Origin: Candidatus Ichthyocystis sparus
Lineage (GTDB): Bacteria > Pseudomonadota > Gammaproteobacteria > Burkholderiales > 2013Ark19i
Length of the DNA: 64,000 nt
Assembly: GCF_900078745.1 (NCBI RefSeq)
Contig: NZ_FKII01000049.1
Coordinates: 1 to 64,000 of the forward strand
Direction of reading: 5' to 3'
This document shows positions 27,726-37,850 of the stretch, piece after piece. Positions within the stretch are counted from its first letter, which is position 1. Every line of letters starts with the position of its first letter. Position numbers and translations under genes: made by a program. The notes beneath the pieces are model-generated. The model ran no database searches. It had not been told where the DNA came from and saw only the letters and a list, made by a program, of their open reading frames with translations.

Positions 27726-29315
27726 ATGAAGACGTTTTTTGCGCTTTTTTTTTGCGTAGTTTTGTATTCTATATCTGCTATAGCTAAAACTCCTGCCACA
27801 GTACTTTCACGCAATATTATTCTTGAAAATCAGACGGAAGATAAAAAAATCATCTATGAGAGTGATAAGTACGATGAGCAAGAGGAGGATTTGGATTTAC
27901 TGCCATTCTTTACTGCAGGAGACATGGTCAACAACGAAGTCAAATCTATTTCAAGCATCAAGGATGAATCAAAATGGGAAACATTAGACACCATTGAACG
28001 TGACGATGATAATGCACCAATTGAGGTAGAGTATGATCATGAAAATAAAGATGAAAAAATATTGAAAGAAGTATCTTCTGCTGACGAAATGCCCGTAATT
28101 GATGACAATGATCTCAAGGTTGTATTAAATGATAGGCATAGAAAAATTGCCATAAATAATGCTCAAATCAATCATGACCCAGATGATGTATGGGAACGTA
28201 TCCGTCAAGGATTCGGCATGCCAAACTTTGAATCTGGCCTTGTTCGTCAAGAGGAACTTTGGTACGTAAAGCACCGCGATACAACAACCGCTATCTTTAG
28301 GCGTGCCAAGCCATTTTTGCACTACATAGTAGACCAGATACAAAAAAAATCAATGCCAACAGAGTTTTCATTGTTGCCCGTTGTAGAGAGTGCTTATAAT
28401 CCGTTTGCACTATCGCCGGCGCATGCTTCAGGATTATGGCAATTTATTCCCTCAACCGGCAAAACGTACAATTTGGCTCAAAATTGGTGGATAGACAAAC
28501 GTAGGGACATAGTAGCATCTACCCAAGCAGCACTAGAGTACTTCACAGATTTGTATCATCAGTTCGGAGACTGGCAGTTATCTTTGGCTGGGTACAATTG
28601 GGGAGAGGCCGCAGTACAAAACGCTATCCGGCACAACCAAATACACAATCTTCCTACTGATTATGAACACTTAAGAATGCCTAAAGAGACCAGACGTTAC
28701 ATACCAAGACTGCAGGCACTAAAGAACATCATTAATAACCCACAAGCTTATGGATTTGAACTACCACATATTGTTAATAAGCCTTATTTGGTAGCTATAG
28801 AAATCACAACCACCTTAGACATTCCAACCGCTGCCAAATTGGCAGAGCTTCCTATAGAGAAGTTTTTATACCTGAATCCAGCGTTCAAGAGACTAGTTAT
28901 AAAGTCTAGTGAGAGGGAAAAATATATACTTTTACTACCTTATGATAGAAAAGAGACTTTTTTAAAAAATCTCAATGATTATAGAAGTAAGAACAAACAA
29001 TTAAGTCATTGGCACATACACTATATATACCAAAAGACCCCCATTATCTCCGTAGCAAAAAAATTCCATGTAAAAGCGGCACAAATACTTCTAAGTAATG
29101 GCCTGAAACCCAGTACTCACTGGGTTCATGGAACTTTGCTAATACCTGATTACAAGAACCCTATACCAACTTCTATTGAAAACAAAGTTCATAAAATTAT
29201 GCCAAAACCGCAAACTGAAAATATTCGTAGGCGTAATCGTAATGTTAGTCATAAGCTTCAGAGGAAAGAACATTTGAGAAGTATTTTTGAATCTGAATCT
29301 GATAGCAAGTTATGA
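27726..29315 (+). CDS. mltD: Membrane-bound lytic murein transglycosylase D
   Basis: Cleaves peptidoglycan glycan strands, in the periplasm. Residues 1-20 are a signal peptide (FFALFFCVVLYSISAIA). Residues 30-150 are an acidic linker with no domain I recognise, longer than usual. The SLT domain runs from about 190 to 310 with catalytic Glu221 in VVESAYNPFALS, then ASGLWQFIPSTGKTY and AGYNWGEAAV. A single LysM-like module is visible near 420-475 (KTPIISVAKKFHVKAAQILL). No lipobox Cys is seen, so it may be a secreted rather than lipid-anchored form. greB overlaps its stop by four bases. Confidence 0.9.
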   Translation: MKTFFALFFCVVLYSISAIAKTPATVLSRNIILENQTEDKKIIYESDKYDEQEEDLDLLPFFTAGDMVNNEVKSISSIKDESKWETLDTIERDDDNAPIEVEYDHENKDEKILKEVSSADEMPVIDDNDLKVVLNDRHRKIAINNAQINHDPDDVWERIRQGFGMPNFESGLVRQEELWYVKHRDTTTAIFRRAKPFLHYIVDQIQKKSMPTEFSLLPVVESAYNPFALSPAHASGLWQFIPSTGKTYNLAQNWWIDKRRDIVASTQAALEYFTDLYHQFGDWQLSLAGYNWGEAAVQNAIRHNQIHNLPTDYEHLRMPKETRRYIPRLQALKNIINNPQAYGFELPHIVNKPYLVAIEITTTLDIPTAAKLAELPIEKFLYLNPAFKRLVIKSSEREKYILLLPYDRKETFLKNLNDYRSKNKQLSHWHIHYIYQKTPIISVAKKFHVKAAQILLSNGLKPSTHWVHGTLLIPDYKNPIPTSIENKVHKIMPKPQTENIRRRNRNVSHKLQRKEHLRSIFESESDSKL

Positions 29316-29791
29316 AAAACTATATTACACCTGAGGGATATAATGCTCTATCGGAAAGGCTTTCCCATTTGCTTAACATTGAAAGACCCAAGATAATTAA
29401 AATTGTCTCTTGGGCTGCTGGAAATGGCGATCGTTCTGAAAATGCTGACTACATTTATGGCAAGAAGCACCTACGCCAGATTAATAATGAGATATTAAGG
29501 ATAACTAAGAGTTTAAAGTCAGCCATAATAGTTACACCTAGGAGTGATGATACTGACCAAATTTTCTTTGGGTGCTTTGTAACCATAATGTATAAAGACA
29601 CTAAGATTAAGAAAAATATTAGAATTGTAGGTGTAGATGAGATTGACACTGATAGAAACTATATTAGCTGGCAATCACCATTGTCGAAGGCGTTGCTTGG
29701 ACGCTGCTGTAACGACAGTGTATCTATAAATACACCAGATGGTAAAACTGACATTACCATTATCAGCATATCTTACTCATCTCCGTACTAG
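29312..29791 (+). CDS. greB: Transcription elongation factor GreB
   Basis: Rescues backtracked RNA polymerase by stimulating transcript cleavage. The N-terminal coiled coil contains GDRSENADYIYGKKHLRQIN, which is the GreB form of the tip; the acidic tip residues Asp and Glu are present. The C-terminal FKBP-like part has FFGCFVTIMYKD and ISWQSPLSKALLGR. At 159 residues it is normal for GreB. The start overlaps the mltD stop (ATGA). Confidence 0.93.
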   Translation: MKNYITPEGYNALSERLSHLLNIERPKIIKIVSWAAGNGDRSENADYIYGKKHLRQINNEILRITKSLKSAIIVTPRSDDTDQIFFGCFVTIMYKDTKIKKNIRIVGVDEIDTDRNYISWQSPLSKALLGRCCNDSVSINTPDGKTDITIISISYSSPY

Positions 29792-30189
29792 AACATGTCT
29801 CTTTGTGACATGGAAGAATCTCCGCCTCCCATGTAATCTTCTGGTATGACATATCCTACTGATACTTTATATGGATCGTAGCCTCTTCCTTGTCCTGATA
29901 ATAAATTACCGCCATTCTCAGTTTTTAGTTTTGATTTACCTGCATCTACGGAGGAACTTGAGGTACTAGAAAAAGAGATTTCTGTTGAAATAACCTCAAC
30001 CTTGTACCTTGTATCAACTGGTGGAAGATCTGAGTAAGTTACATGATTTCCAAACTCATCATGTCTAGTCCAGCGAAATATAACTTCTTTAGCTCCTGAA
30101 GCACTATTTTCCGCATAAGCAAGGTTTATGGGTGCCAAAACAATTGCCACATAGAACGATAAAGCAAATGATGCTTTTAGGGTTTTCAT
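29788..30189 (-). CDS. DUF4124-like exported protein (133 aa)
   Basis: Signal peptide at residues 1-26 (ALSFYVAIVLAPINLAYA). The conserved part, IFRWTRHDEFGNHVTYSDLPP, resembles the DUF4124 pattern (YRW...G..HYSD.PP), which is common in beta- and gammaproteobacterial periplasmic proteins of unknown role. The remainder is Ser/Gly-rich and low in structure. It overlaps greB tail to tail by four bases. Confidence 0.7.
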   Translation of the reverse strand: MKTLKASFALSFYVAIVLAPINLAYAENSASGAKEVIFRWTRHDEFGNHVTYSDLPPVDTRYKVEVISTEISFSSTSSSSVDAGKSKLKTENGGNLLSGQGRGYDPYKVSVGYVIPEDYMGGGDSSMSQRDMF

Positions 30190-30374
30190 GGTGTTTATGC
30201 CTAACTATACTGTTATTAGTTTTATTAATTGATTTTTATTGTATCTATACCATTGTAGGCGTAAGTATATTCGGAGCCACGAAAATATTGTTACATAAAA
30301 CAATACTTTGATTTTTTATATCACGCTTGATAATGTGGTATTATTGTCCCTTCATTAGTAACTCCAAGACAACC

Positions 30375-31835
30375 ATGTCAGAATCACCATTATCTTTAAC
30401 TTTTGATGATGTTCTATTGGTACCGCGTTTCTCTAATGTAATTCCGAGCAAAGTTTCTGTAGAGACACAGCTAACGGAAAAAATAGTAATTAAGATACCT
30501 TTGATAGCGTCTGCTATGGACACGGTAACTGAAAGTGGCTTAGCAATTGCTATTTCCCAAGAAGGTGGGATAGGAGTTATTCATAAGAATATGTCAGTTG
30601 AAAGGCAGGCATCGGAAGTAAGAAAAGTAAAGCGCTTCGAATCTGGAGTATTGCGTGATCCGGTTGTAGTAAATCCAGATATGTTAGTTTCTGATGTTAT
30701 TGCCTTAGCTCAAAAGAACAAAATCTCCAGTCTTCCTGTAATTGATACTTGCAATAAGGTAATAGGTATAGTAACCAATCGTGACTTTAGATTTGAGAAC
30801 AATTTAAGCCAGCCCGTACGCAACATAATGACTCCCAGAGAGAGGCTAATTACTGTTCCAGAGGGAACCGATTTACAGCATGCGCAAAAAATTATGCACA
30901 AGCACCGTCTGGAACGTGTACTTATAGTTAATGATTGCTTTGAGCTATCAGGATTAATAACAGTAAAAGATATTTTGAGTGCTAAACAGTATCCTAGATC
31001 CTGCAAAGACCTACTGGGAAGACTTAGGGTAGGAGCTGCTGTTGGGGTTGCAGATGATGAAAAAGAAAGAATTGATAGTCTTATAGAAGCTGGTGTTGAT
31101 ATTTTGGTTATTGATACTGCTCATGGGCATTCGAAGAGGGTCATTGAGCAGACTAGACATGTAAAGAAACACTATCCTGAGATAGGGCTCATATCAGGCA
31201 ACATAGCTACGGGAGATGCAGCAAGGGCTCTAGCTGATGCTGGAGCTGATGCTGTTAAGGTCGGTATTGGTCCTGGATCTATTTGCACTACTCGTATAGT
31301 TGCTGGGGTTGGTGTTCCTCAAATTTCAGCTATTTCTGATGTTAGCAGAGCCTTGAAGGGCAGTACAACTACAGTCATAGCTGACGGTGGTATACGTTAC
31401 TCTGGAGATATTGCTAAGGCTATTGCAGCTGGAGCACACTCTGTAATGATGGGTGGGCTATTTGCTGGTACTGAGGAGGCCCCAGGGGAAGTTATCCTAT
31501 ATCAGGGTAGATCTTATAAAGCATATCGTGGAATGGGGTCTATTACGGCAATGTCTGAAGGATCTGCTGATCGCTATTTTCAAATAAATTTACATCCTGA
31601 GAAATTGGTTCCTGAGGGTGTTGAGGGACGTGTTCCCTACAAGGGGCCATTAACTAATGTTATTTTTCAGTTAATCGGTGGATTGCGCTCATCTATGGGA
31701 TATTGCGGTTGTTCTAATATTGAAGAAATGCGTTCGAATAACACCTTTGTTCGCATAACACCGGCTGGAATGCATGAGTCCCATGTTCATGACGTTCAAA
31801 TCACCAAAGAAGCTCCAAACTATTCAGCAGAGTAA
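30375..31835 (+). CDS. guaB: IMP dehydrogenase
   Basis: Oxidises IMP to XMP, the first step to GMP. The start at ATG 30375 gives [20 protein letters not shown], the normal N-terminus (486 residues). The frame is open to 30327, but that extension is unrelated to the family. Two CBS domains occupy about 90-205 ([18 protein letters not shown] and [20 protein letters not shown]). The catalytic loop is [18 protein letters not shown], with the active-site Cys, and GMGSITAM follows. Eleven bases before guaA, probably an operon guaB-guaA-tadA. Confidence 0.96.
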   Translation: MSESPLSLTFDDVLLVPRFSNVIPSKVSVETQLTEKIVIKIPLIASAMDTVTESGLAIAISQEGGIGVIHKNMSVERQASEVRKVKRFESGVLRDPVVVNPDMLVSDVIALAQKNKISSLPVIDTCNKVIGIVTNRDFRFENNLSQPVRNIMTPRERLITVPEGTDLQHAQKIMHKHRLERVLIVNDCFELSGLITVKDILSAKQYPRSCKDLLGRLRVGAAVGVADDEKERIDSLIEAGVDILVIDTAHGHSKRVIEQTRHVKKHYPEIGLISGNIATGDAARALADAGADAVKVGIGPGSICTTRIVAGVGVPQISAISDVSRALKGSTTTVIADGGIRYSGDIAKAIAAGAHSVMMGGLFAGTEEAPGEVILYQGRSYKAYRGMGSITAMSEGSADRYFQINLHPEKLVPEGVEGRVPYKGPLTNVIFQLIGGLRSSMGYCGCSNIEEMRSNNTFVRITPAGMHESHVHDVQITKEAPNYSAE

Positions 31836-31845
31836 TTAATAGCGT

Positions 31846-33387
31846 ATGCTCTCCTCAATTATTATCATTGATTTTGGTTCACAATTTACTCAGCTTATTG
31901 CTCGCAGGGTAAGAGAATCTAGTGTCTACTGTGAGGTTATTCCCTGGGATTGCTGCCCTAAATTTCCAGCAGATAACATTAGTGGAATAATACTATCTGG
32001 TGGACCGTCATCTGTTACGAAGAATGTGTCGCCTACTATTCCACCTGCGGTATGGTCTTCCAACGTACCAGTTTTAGGGATTTGCTATGGTATGCAGGCT
32101 ATGGTGAAGGAGTGGGGAGGAATAGTTGAGCAAAGTGGCGGACGGGAGTTTGGACATTCTGTACTAAATTTTAAGCCATCGAGATTATGGCTAGGTCTTG
32201 ATGAAAAGCAAGATGTCTGGATGAGTCACGGTGACCATGTATTGAAGCTACCGATTGGTTGTGTATCCATTGCCACTAGTAATCAAGGAGTTTGTGCTGC
32301 CTTTGAACATCTTGAAAAACCTTACTGGGGAATACAGTTTCACCCGGAGGTAACTCATACTACGAATGGATACAAGATAATTTGCAACTTTTTGTATGAG
32401 ATTTGTGCTTGTAGTTCTAATTGGACAATAGAAAATTTCTTGGAGCAATCAATAGTATCGGTGAGAGAACAAGTTGGTGATGACAATATTGTTCTTGGAT
32501 TATCGGGTGGAGTAGATTCGTCAGTAACAGCTGCTTTATTGCATAAATCCGTAGGTAATCGCTTACATTGTGTGTTTATAGATAATGGGTTGCTCAGAAA
32601 AAACGAAGTTCAGCAAGTAACAGAATCTTTTAAAAATATTGGCATGTCAATATCCCATGTTGACGCTGAGAAATTATTTTTGGGTGCTTTAAGTGGGATT
32701 TCTGATCCTGAGAAAAAAAGAAAGATAATAGGTCTGGAGTTTGTAAGAGCGTTTGAGAAAGAAGCGAAGATCGTAAATGCCAAATGGCTAGCACAGGGTA
32801 CAATATACCCTGACATTATAGAGTCATCTGCTTCCTCTGGTTCTTCTCATTTAATTAAGTCTCATCACAACGTTGGTGGAATTCCTAAAGGACTAAATCT
32901 AAAGTTACTAGAGCCACTCAAGTACCTATTTAAGGATGAGGTAAGAAAATTGGGTAAGAGTTTAGGATTACCTGATTACTTTATACATCGCCATCCCTTT
33001 CCTGGCCCAGGGTTAGCAATTCGCATTATTGGACCGGTTACTAAAGAAACACTCAGATGTGTACGAGATGCTGATGCAATATTTATTGAAGAATTGCACC
33101 GCAATTATTCTGAAGATGGTCGCTCATACTATGAGCATTTAAGTCAAGCTTTCTCGGTTTATCTACCTATCTGTTCTGTGGGAGTAAAGGGAGATTCCCG
33201 TACTTATGAAGCGACAATTTGCTTACGTGCGGTAGAAACTGTTGATTTCATGACTGCCAAGTGGTATCCGCTGCCTACTGATTTTCTGTCTATTGTTTCC
33301 AGTAGAATAATTAATGAGGTACATGGAATCAGCCGAGTAGTCTATGACATTTCTAATAAGCCACCAGCTACGATTGAGTGGGAGTAA
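31846..33387 (+). CDS. guaA: GMP synthase (glutamine-hydrolysing)
   Basis: Converts XMP to GMP using glutamine. The class I amidotransferase domain (1-195) has the nucleophile Cys in LGICYGMQ and His/Glu in QFHPEVTHT. The ATP pyrophosphatase domain has the P-loop LGLSGGVDSSVTAALL. The dimerisation end contains HRHPFPGPGLAIRI and finishes PPATIEWE, the usual C-terminus. At 513 residues it is near the usual 525. Confidence 0.97.
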   Translation: MLSSIIIIDFGSQFTQLIARRVRESSVYCEVIPWDCCPKFPADNISGIILSGGPSSVTKNVSPTIPPAVWSSNVPVLGICYGMQAMVKEWGGIVEQSGGREFGHSVLNFKPSRLWLGLDEKQDVWMSHGDHVLKLPIGCVSIATSNQGVCAAFEHLEKPYWGIQFHPEVTHTTNGYKIICNFLYEICACSSNWTIENFLEQSIVSVREQVGDDNIVLGLSGGVDSSVTAALLHKSVGNRLHCVFIDNGLLRKNEVQQVTESFKNIGMSISHVDAEKLFLGALSGISDPEKKRKIIGLEFVRAFEKEAKIVNAKWLAQGTIYPDIIESSASSGSSHLIKSHHNVGGIPKGLNLKLLEPLKYLFKDEVRKLGKSLGLPDYFIHRHPFPGPGLAIRIIGPVTKETLRCVRDADAIFIEELHRNYSEDGRSYYEHLSQAFSVYLPICSVGVKGDSRTYEATICLRAVETVDFMTAKWYPLPTDFLSIVSSRIINEVHGISRVVYDISNKPPATIEWE

Positions 33388-33394
33388 TATTTTA

Positions 33395-33856
33395 ATGCAT
33401 TACGGTGATGATTATTTCATGCGTGAGGCTCTACTCTTAGCTGAAGAGGCTAGACGGTCTGGGGAAGTTCCTGTGGGGGCTGTGGTAGTTGCCAATAATG
33501 AGATTATTGGTCGTGGCTATAACAAAGTGATAACGTCTTCTGATCCTACTGCACATGCTGAGATAGTGGCTCTAAGAAATACTTCATCTAGAATAAACAA
33601 TTATCGTTTACCTGGAACTATTTTGTACGTCACTTTGGAACCCTGCTGTATGTGTAGTGGAGCTATTTTCCACTCTAGGGTATCAACGTTAGTATATGGC
33701 ACTTCCGATCCTAAGACTGGGTGTGCTGGCGGCTGCTTAGATTTGTTCTCAAACAAGCACTTAAATCACCACACCGAGGTCCGCGGTGGAATATTAAATA
33801 AAGATTGTTGTGATATTTTGTTAGACTTTTTTTGCAAATGCCGTAAAGAAAATTAA
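33395..33856 (+). CDS. tadA: tRNA-specific adenosine deaminase
   Basis: Makes inosine at the wobble position of tRNA-Arg. I choose ATG 33395, eight bases after guaA, because MHYGDDYFMREALLLAEEAR is the family start (153 residues). The frame open to 33344 overlaps guaA and is not needed. The zinc site is HAE (54-56, with Glu56 as proton shuttle) and PCCMC (Cys84, Cys87). DPKTGCAGGCLDL is the family's downstream loop. Confidence 0.94.
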   Translation: MHYGDDYFMREALLLAEEARRSGEVPVGAVVVANNEIIGRGYNKVITSSDPTAHAEIVALRNTSSRINNYRLPGTILYVTLEPCCMCSGAIFHSRVSTLVYGTSDPKTGCAGGCLDLFSNKHLNHHTEVRGGILNKDCCDILLDFFCKCRKEN

Positions 33857-33876
33857 AAATATAAGGAAAAACTATA

Positions 33877-34683
33877 ATGACTATAGTGGTTAGCATAGAT
33901 GATCAAAGTATGGGTCTTTGGAATGACAAGTTAGAAAAATATGAAAAATTCTATGTGATATCAACATCTAAAAATGGGTCAGGAGAAAAGAAAGACAGTT
34001 ATTGCACGCCGCGTGGCTACGTCAAGGTGGGTCAAAAAATTGGTGATGGAGAACCTTTAGGAAGGTTCTTTGTTGGAAGGAAGCCAGTTGACCCGGCGAT
34101 GGTTGCTGATAAGACCAAGGGTATTACTACTAGAATTTTATGGCTATCTGGTGAAATGCTTGGATTCAACAAGGGAGGTGACTGTGACACCAAGGAAAGA
34201 ATGATATACATCCACGGTGTTACTATGCCAAGCCCTTTGCCACCACACATATCTGAGGGCTGTATAAACATGACGGATGAAGACGTACTTGATCTGTTTG
34301 ATCGTGTAGATAATGACACTCCCGTAGCTATCTACGATCAGTCGCTACCTAAATACTACGTTCGTACTAGGCTGGGTAGTTTATCAGAAATTAGCAACTA
34401 TTTTCCTAATGTTTCAAAGTCTGCAAATTGGTATTTAGTGGCTTCCAGCACTGGCAAGTCATCAATAGTAGGCTACATGGCGGTAAGTGGACAAAATGTC
34501 TCCCAGGTAGGTGCAACCAGCAAGGAATCGGACAGTATAGTCAAGCAAATGTCGGAATTTATCCAATACTACTGCATTGCACAAGGATATCCGAAATTAC
34601 GGAACATTGGTCGTGTGCAAACTAGTGTCCTGGAAGATTCCCCTCCGGAATCTCTCCGAGACGGAGAAAAGCAATTTCAGTAA
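33877..34683 (+). CDS. L,D-transpeptidase (YkuD) family protein
   Basis: The YkuD signature is present: His113 in YIHGVTMPSP and the catalytic Cys129 in HISEGCINM. It is preceded by GRFFVGRKPVDP and TTRILWLSGEM, in the usual positions of the fold. The family cross-links peptidoglycan or anchors lipoproteins in the periplasm. No signal peptide is visible at the N-terminus (MTIVVSIDDQSMGLWN), which is odd for an exported enzyme. Some relatives are also annotated without one. AAGGAAA precedes the ATG. Its 3' end overlaps the antiporter gene on the other strand by 62 bases. 268 residues. Confidence 0.82.
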   Translation: MTIVVSIDDQSMGLWNDKLEKYEKFYVISTSKNGSGEKKDSYCTPRGYVKVGQKIGDGEPLGRFFVGRKPVDPAMVADKTKGITTRILWLSGEMLGFNKGGDCDTKERMIYIHGVTMPSPLPPHISEGCINMTDEDVLDLFDRVDNDTPVAIYDQSLPKYYVRTRLGSLSEISNYFPNVSKSANWYLVASSTGKSSIVGYMAVSGQNVSQVGATSKESDSIVKQMSEFIQYYCIAQGYPKLRNIGRVQTSVLEDSPPESLRDGEKQFQ

Positions 34684-35884
34684 GTATTGGTCCTATGCCT
34701 TCTAGAACGGCTACACTACCAAAGATAATAGGAATCAGTGCGTCACCAAATTCTGGATACAACCCTTGGGTGGTATACATCAGGCCTATTGCCAACCCAG
34801 CCATAGGAACCATTATAAGACTTAAATAAAATGATTCCATAATTGTAATCATGTTTTTACGGTGAAACAGCAACAAGGTAAGGAATTTAGCCATAAACCT
34901 TACTATCGTGAATATCATTATATCTAAAAATGCATCTGCAACATGTGAAACCTTTATTTTAGCGCCTGCAACTACAAAAAGAATAACGTAGAATATATCT
35001 CCTATTTTGCCATATCGTGCCTCTGTAACAACCTCATCACTATTTTTAGAATGATTTTTAGTAAACATACCAAGAGACATTAGAAGCATAATCATTGACA
35101 TATTTAGAGCTTTAGACAATCCCAAGCTCAAAATTATTGCTGCAGCCATCAATGAGTACTGATCTGTATGTTGATCTCCAATGCACTCTGATAAAAAATA
35201 AAGTGCTCTCGACATAACGTAAGCTAAAAAAACTGGCAATAAAAAACTATATAGCGGCTGTACTACTATGAAAGACCAGTTAGCATGGTGTTCGTAGTGT
35301 AAAAAAGGAAGGATTAAGCTAAAAACAAGTGCTGATGCGACATTATTAGCGGCAACAAGATCCATTGATATTGATGTAAATCTACCTGATATACCAAGCT
35401 CATTTGCCATAAGTATGAGAATAGCTGGTGAAGAGGAAATAGCAACCGCAGCTATCACAGCGGAATGAAGATCAGAGTAGTGTAGGTGCTGAAAAGAGAA
35501 AAATATAGCAGAAAAAGTAACAATAGCATCAACCAATATGGTGGCAATTAGGCTTGGACTTCTTCTAAAAACTTCAAAATCTATTTGCTGTCCCAAGCGA
35601 AATAGGATAAGGGACAGAGCAACATCGACAAAGTCCTTTGAGACATTAAGAAGGTTTGGCGTTAGTATTTTCCATACCTCCGGACCTATAACAAACCCGG
35701 CAACCATAAAGGAGGTAATACGCGGGATAGGAAGTTTGGCACGTGAAACACAGCTAGCCAAGAAAATTCCCGATATAAGCAAAATGCCAAACAGTATAAG
35801 ATTGTTAAGAGTAAAAAAACCATCAGACGCAGTGGAAAAAAGATCATTATACAAGGTATAATCAGACAATGGCTTCCCTTTCAT
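34622..35884 (-). CDS. CPA2-type cation/proton antiporter
   Basis: Integral membrane protein with about 11-12 hydrophobic segments and the Na+/H+ exchanger (Kef-type) fold. Segments such as LPIPRITSFMVAGFVIGPEV and DVALSLILFRLGQQIDFEVF correspond to the family's first helices, and AAVAISSSPAILILMANELG to the discontinuous helix. There is no RCK/TrkA_N domain (420 residues, transport part only), so it is not a full KefB/KefC. Probable role: ion or pH homeostasis. It converges on and overlaps the YkuD gene. Confidence 0.83.
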   Translation of the reverse strand: MKGKPLSDYTLYNDLFSTASDGFFTLNNLILFGILLISGIFLASCVSRAKLPIPRITSFMVAGFVIGPEVWKILTPNLLNVSKDFVDVALSLILFRLGQQIDFEVFRRSPSLIATILVDAIVTFSAIFFSFQHLHYSDLHSAVIAAVAISSSPAILILMANELGISGRFTSISMDLVAANNVASALVFSLILPFLHYEHHANWSFIVVQPLYSFLLPVFLAYVMSRALYFLSECIGDQHTDQYSLMAAAIILSLGLSKALNMSMIMLLMSLGMFTKNHSKNSDEVVTEARYGKIGDIFYVILFVVAGAKIKVSHVADAFLDIMIFTIVRFMAKFLTLLLFHRKNMITIMESFYLSLIMVPMAGLAIGLMYTTQGLYPEFGDALIPIIFGSVAVLEGIGPILTEIAFLRLGEIPEGNLPGH

Positions 35885-35979
35885 ATAATCCTGTTGCCTA
35901 AAAATTCATTACTTGGCCAGTATGCTCCAACAATGCTATGCTGTAGGGCAGAGCATTGTGACAGGGATGCACCTACCTC

Positions 35980-36597
35980 GTGAGAATAGCCGTATTTTTT
36001 TCTGGAAAAGGCTCCAATTTGGAAGCGTTACTCTCCTCTCCTGTTCGTTCGTCCATAGTGCTGGGTGTAACTGACAACACCTCCGCACCTGGGATATTAC
36101 ATGCACGCAAACATGATCTACCGTTATTTATAGCCAATTATACTCAATGTGTAAACAGATCTGTGTTTGAGGAAACTATACTAGAAGCACTAAGACAACA
36201 CGAAGTAGATTTTATCGTTCTGGCTGGATTTATGAGGATAATGTCGACATACTTTGTAAATCAATATGTTAATAAAATTGTCAATATCCACCCTTCCCTT
36301 CTCCCCAGCTATCCAGGAAAAAATACACATGAAAAAGTGTTTAATGCGGGAAATAAAATTCATGGTATAAGTATACACTTTGTTGTTCCAGAGGTAGACG
36401 CTGGACCTATTGTGGCGCAAGCAGCGATGCGCGTCTATCAGGAAGACACACCATCGTCGTTGGAAAGTCGTATTCACAAGCTGGAGCACTGGCTATATCC
36501 AAAGGTTGTTTCTTGGATTATAGAGGGCAAAGTTCACGTTAATGATCAAGGCAAGGTTGATATACCTTTTTGTACTGGCTTTTTCATGGACGATTAG
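35980..36597 (+). CDS. purN: Phosphoribosylglycinamide formyltransferase
   Basis: Third step of purine synthesis, using 10-formyl-tetrahydrofolate. GTG start. Motifs: phosphate loop FSGKGSNLEALL (7-18), folate region VLAGFMRIMS, catalytic block NIHPSLLPSYPG (102-113, with Asn102 and His104), and HFVVPEVDAGPIVAQ (Asp140). 205 residues, as usual. The stop lies three bases before the rsmB start, so the two are coupled. Confidence 0.95.
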   Translation: MRIAVFFSGKGSNLEALLSSPVRSSIVLGVTDNTSAPGILHARKHDLPLFIANYTQCVNRSVFEETILEALRQHEVDFIVLAGFMRIMSTYFVNQYVNKIVNIHPSLLPSYPGKNTHEKVFNAGNKIHGISIHFVVPEVDAGPIVAQAAMRVYQEDTPSSLESRIHKLEHWLYPKVVSWIIEGKVHVNDQGKVDIPFCTGFFMDD

Positions 36598-36600
36598 TTA

Positions 36601-37839
36601 ATGACAGACTACCTAGTCCAGTTGTGCTCGGAACCTCTATTTGAGGCCTTGCATAATGCAAGTAGTCCTGCCGATCTTTTGCTTGAAAATTACCTGAGAA
36701 ACAAGCACCTGGGATCACGTGAGCGCAGTTTCATATCTGATTTGTATTATGGAGTAATTCGTCATAAAAGGTCGTTATCTTTTCTAACTGGAACACAAGC
36801 TCCGGCGATATTAGCAAGTTACTATAGCCAAATTGGGTCTAATCGTATTGAACGCCAGCAGGCTCTATGGGAAAGTCCTCGCTTAATGAAAACAGAAAAG
36901 GCAATACGCTACGATTTACCTGACTGGGTGTTGCCTATATTAGAAAAAAAAATGCCCAGTGTTGATGAGCAGGAGGCTTTTGTTTTTTCCATCCATCAAC
37001 CAGCAACAACTGACATACGTGTCAATACCTTAAAAACCAATAGCAATGCTTTGAAAAAGTACTTTTTAGAAAAAGGATATGATATTAAGCAAACTAGTTG
37101 GTCCCCTACTGCATTGCGTCTACCACCAATGTGTGTTTTTAATGCTTCTGCGGATAATCGTTTTCAGGGAGGGCACTTCGAGATACAAGATGAAGGCAGT
37201 CAGTTAGTGTCTCATTGGTGTCAACCCAAACGTCACGAGTTAATTGTGGATTTGTGTGGTGGTTCTGGTGGTAAATCATTGGCACTAAGTTCGTTGATGC
37301 GCTCCACTGGGAGAATTTATGCTTTTGATACTGCACGCAAACGTCTTGGCAAAATAAAGCCTAGAATCTTGAGAAGTGGCGCTACAAATATTACCCCTAT
37401 ACTTATTAATAATTTAAATGATGATCGTCTTAGCAAGTACAATAATAAGGCTGACCGTGTTCTAGTTGATGCCCCGTGCAGTGGGAGTGGAACATGGCGT
37501 CGTCGCCCCTACCTAAAGTGGAAGTATCTGCGTAATGACATTGTTAATTTTCAACGCACTCAGCTTACTATTTTGGAGCGGGCGGCTTATTTAGTAAAGG
37601 ATTCTGGTTGGTTGATCTATGCTACTTGTAGTTTTTGGTCTGAAGAAAATGAGCTAATTGTTGATAGGTTCTTGCTGTGCCATCCCGAATTTACTCGAAT
37701 ATCATATTCTGATTGGAGCATGGATGTGATTGAAGAAAGTCAGCACATAAAAGACATTCAGCTATACACACATAAACACCAAACAGACTGTTTTTTTGTT
37801 AGCATACTATGTAAGAAAGCTAAGCACAATTTTATTTAG
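36601..37839 (+). CDS. rsmB: 16S rRNA (cytosine-967-C5)-methyltransferase, RsmB/Fmu type
   Basis: SAM-dependent m5C RNA methyltransferase. A reduced NusB-like N-terminal part (residues 1-65, ending VIRHKRSLSFL) is followed by the catalytic domain. It has the SAM motif VDLCGGSGGKSLALSSL, the DAPCSGSGTWRRRP block and the catalytic Cys in YATCSFWSEENE. The order purN then Fmu-type gene is one I recall from betaproteobacteria. The exact target base cannot be proven from sequence; other NOL1/NOP2/Sun members are possible. Confidence 0.83.
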   Translation: MTDYLVQLCSEPLFEALHNASSPADLLLENYLRNKHLGSRERSFISDLYYGVIRHKRSLSFLTGTQAPAILASYYSQIGSNRIERQQALWESPRLMKTEKAIRYDLPDWVLPILEKKMPSVDEQEAFVFSIHQPATTDIRVNTLKTNSNALKKYFLEKGYDIKQTSWSPTALRLPPMCVFNASADNRFQGGHFEIQDEGSQLVSHWCQPKRHELIVDLCGGSGGKSLALSSLMRSTGRIYAFDTARKRLGKIKPRILRSGATNITPILINNLNDDRLSKYNNKADRVLVDAPCSGSGTWRRRPYLKWKYLRNDIVNFQRTQLTILERAAYLVKDSGWLIYATCSFWSEENELIVDRFLLCHPEFTRISYSDWSMDVIEESQHIKDIQLYTHKHQTDCFFVSILCKKAKHNFI

Positions 37840-37850
37840 GTACTTTTACT

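Noticed and set aside
34622-35884. Full KefB/KefC potassium channel
   Set aside because: No nucleotide-binding RCK domain; only the transport part is present.
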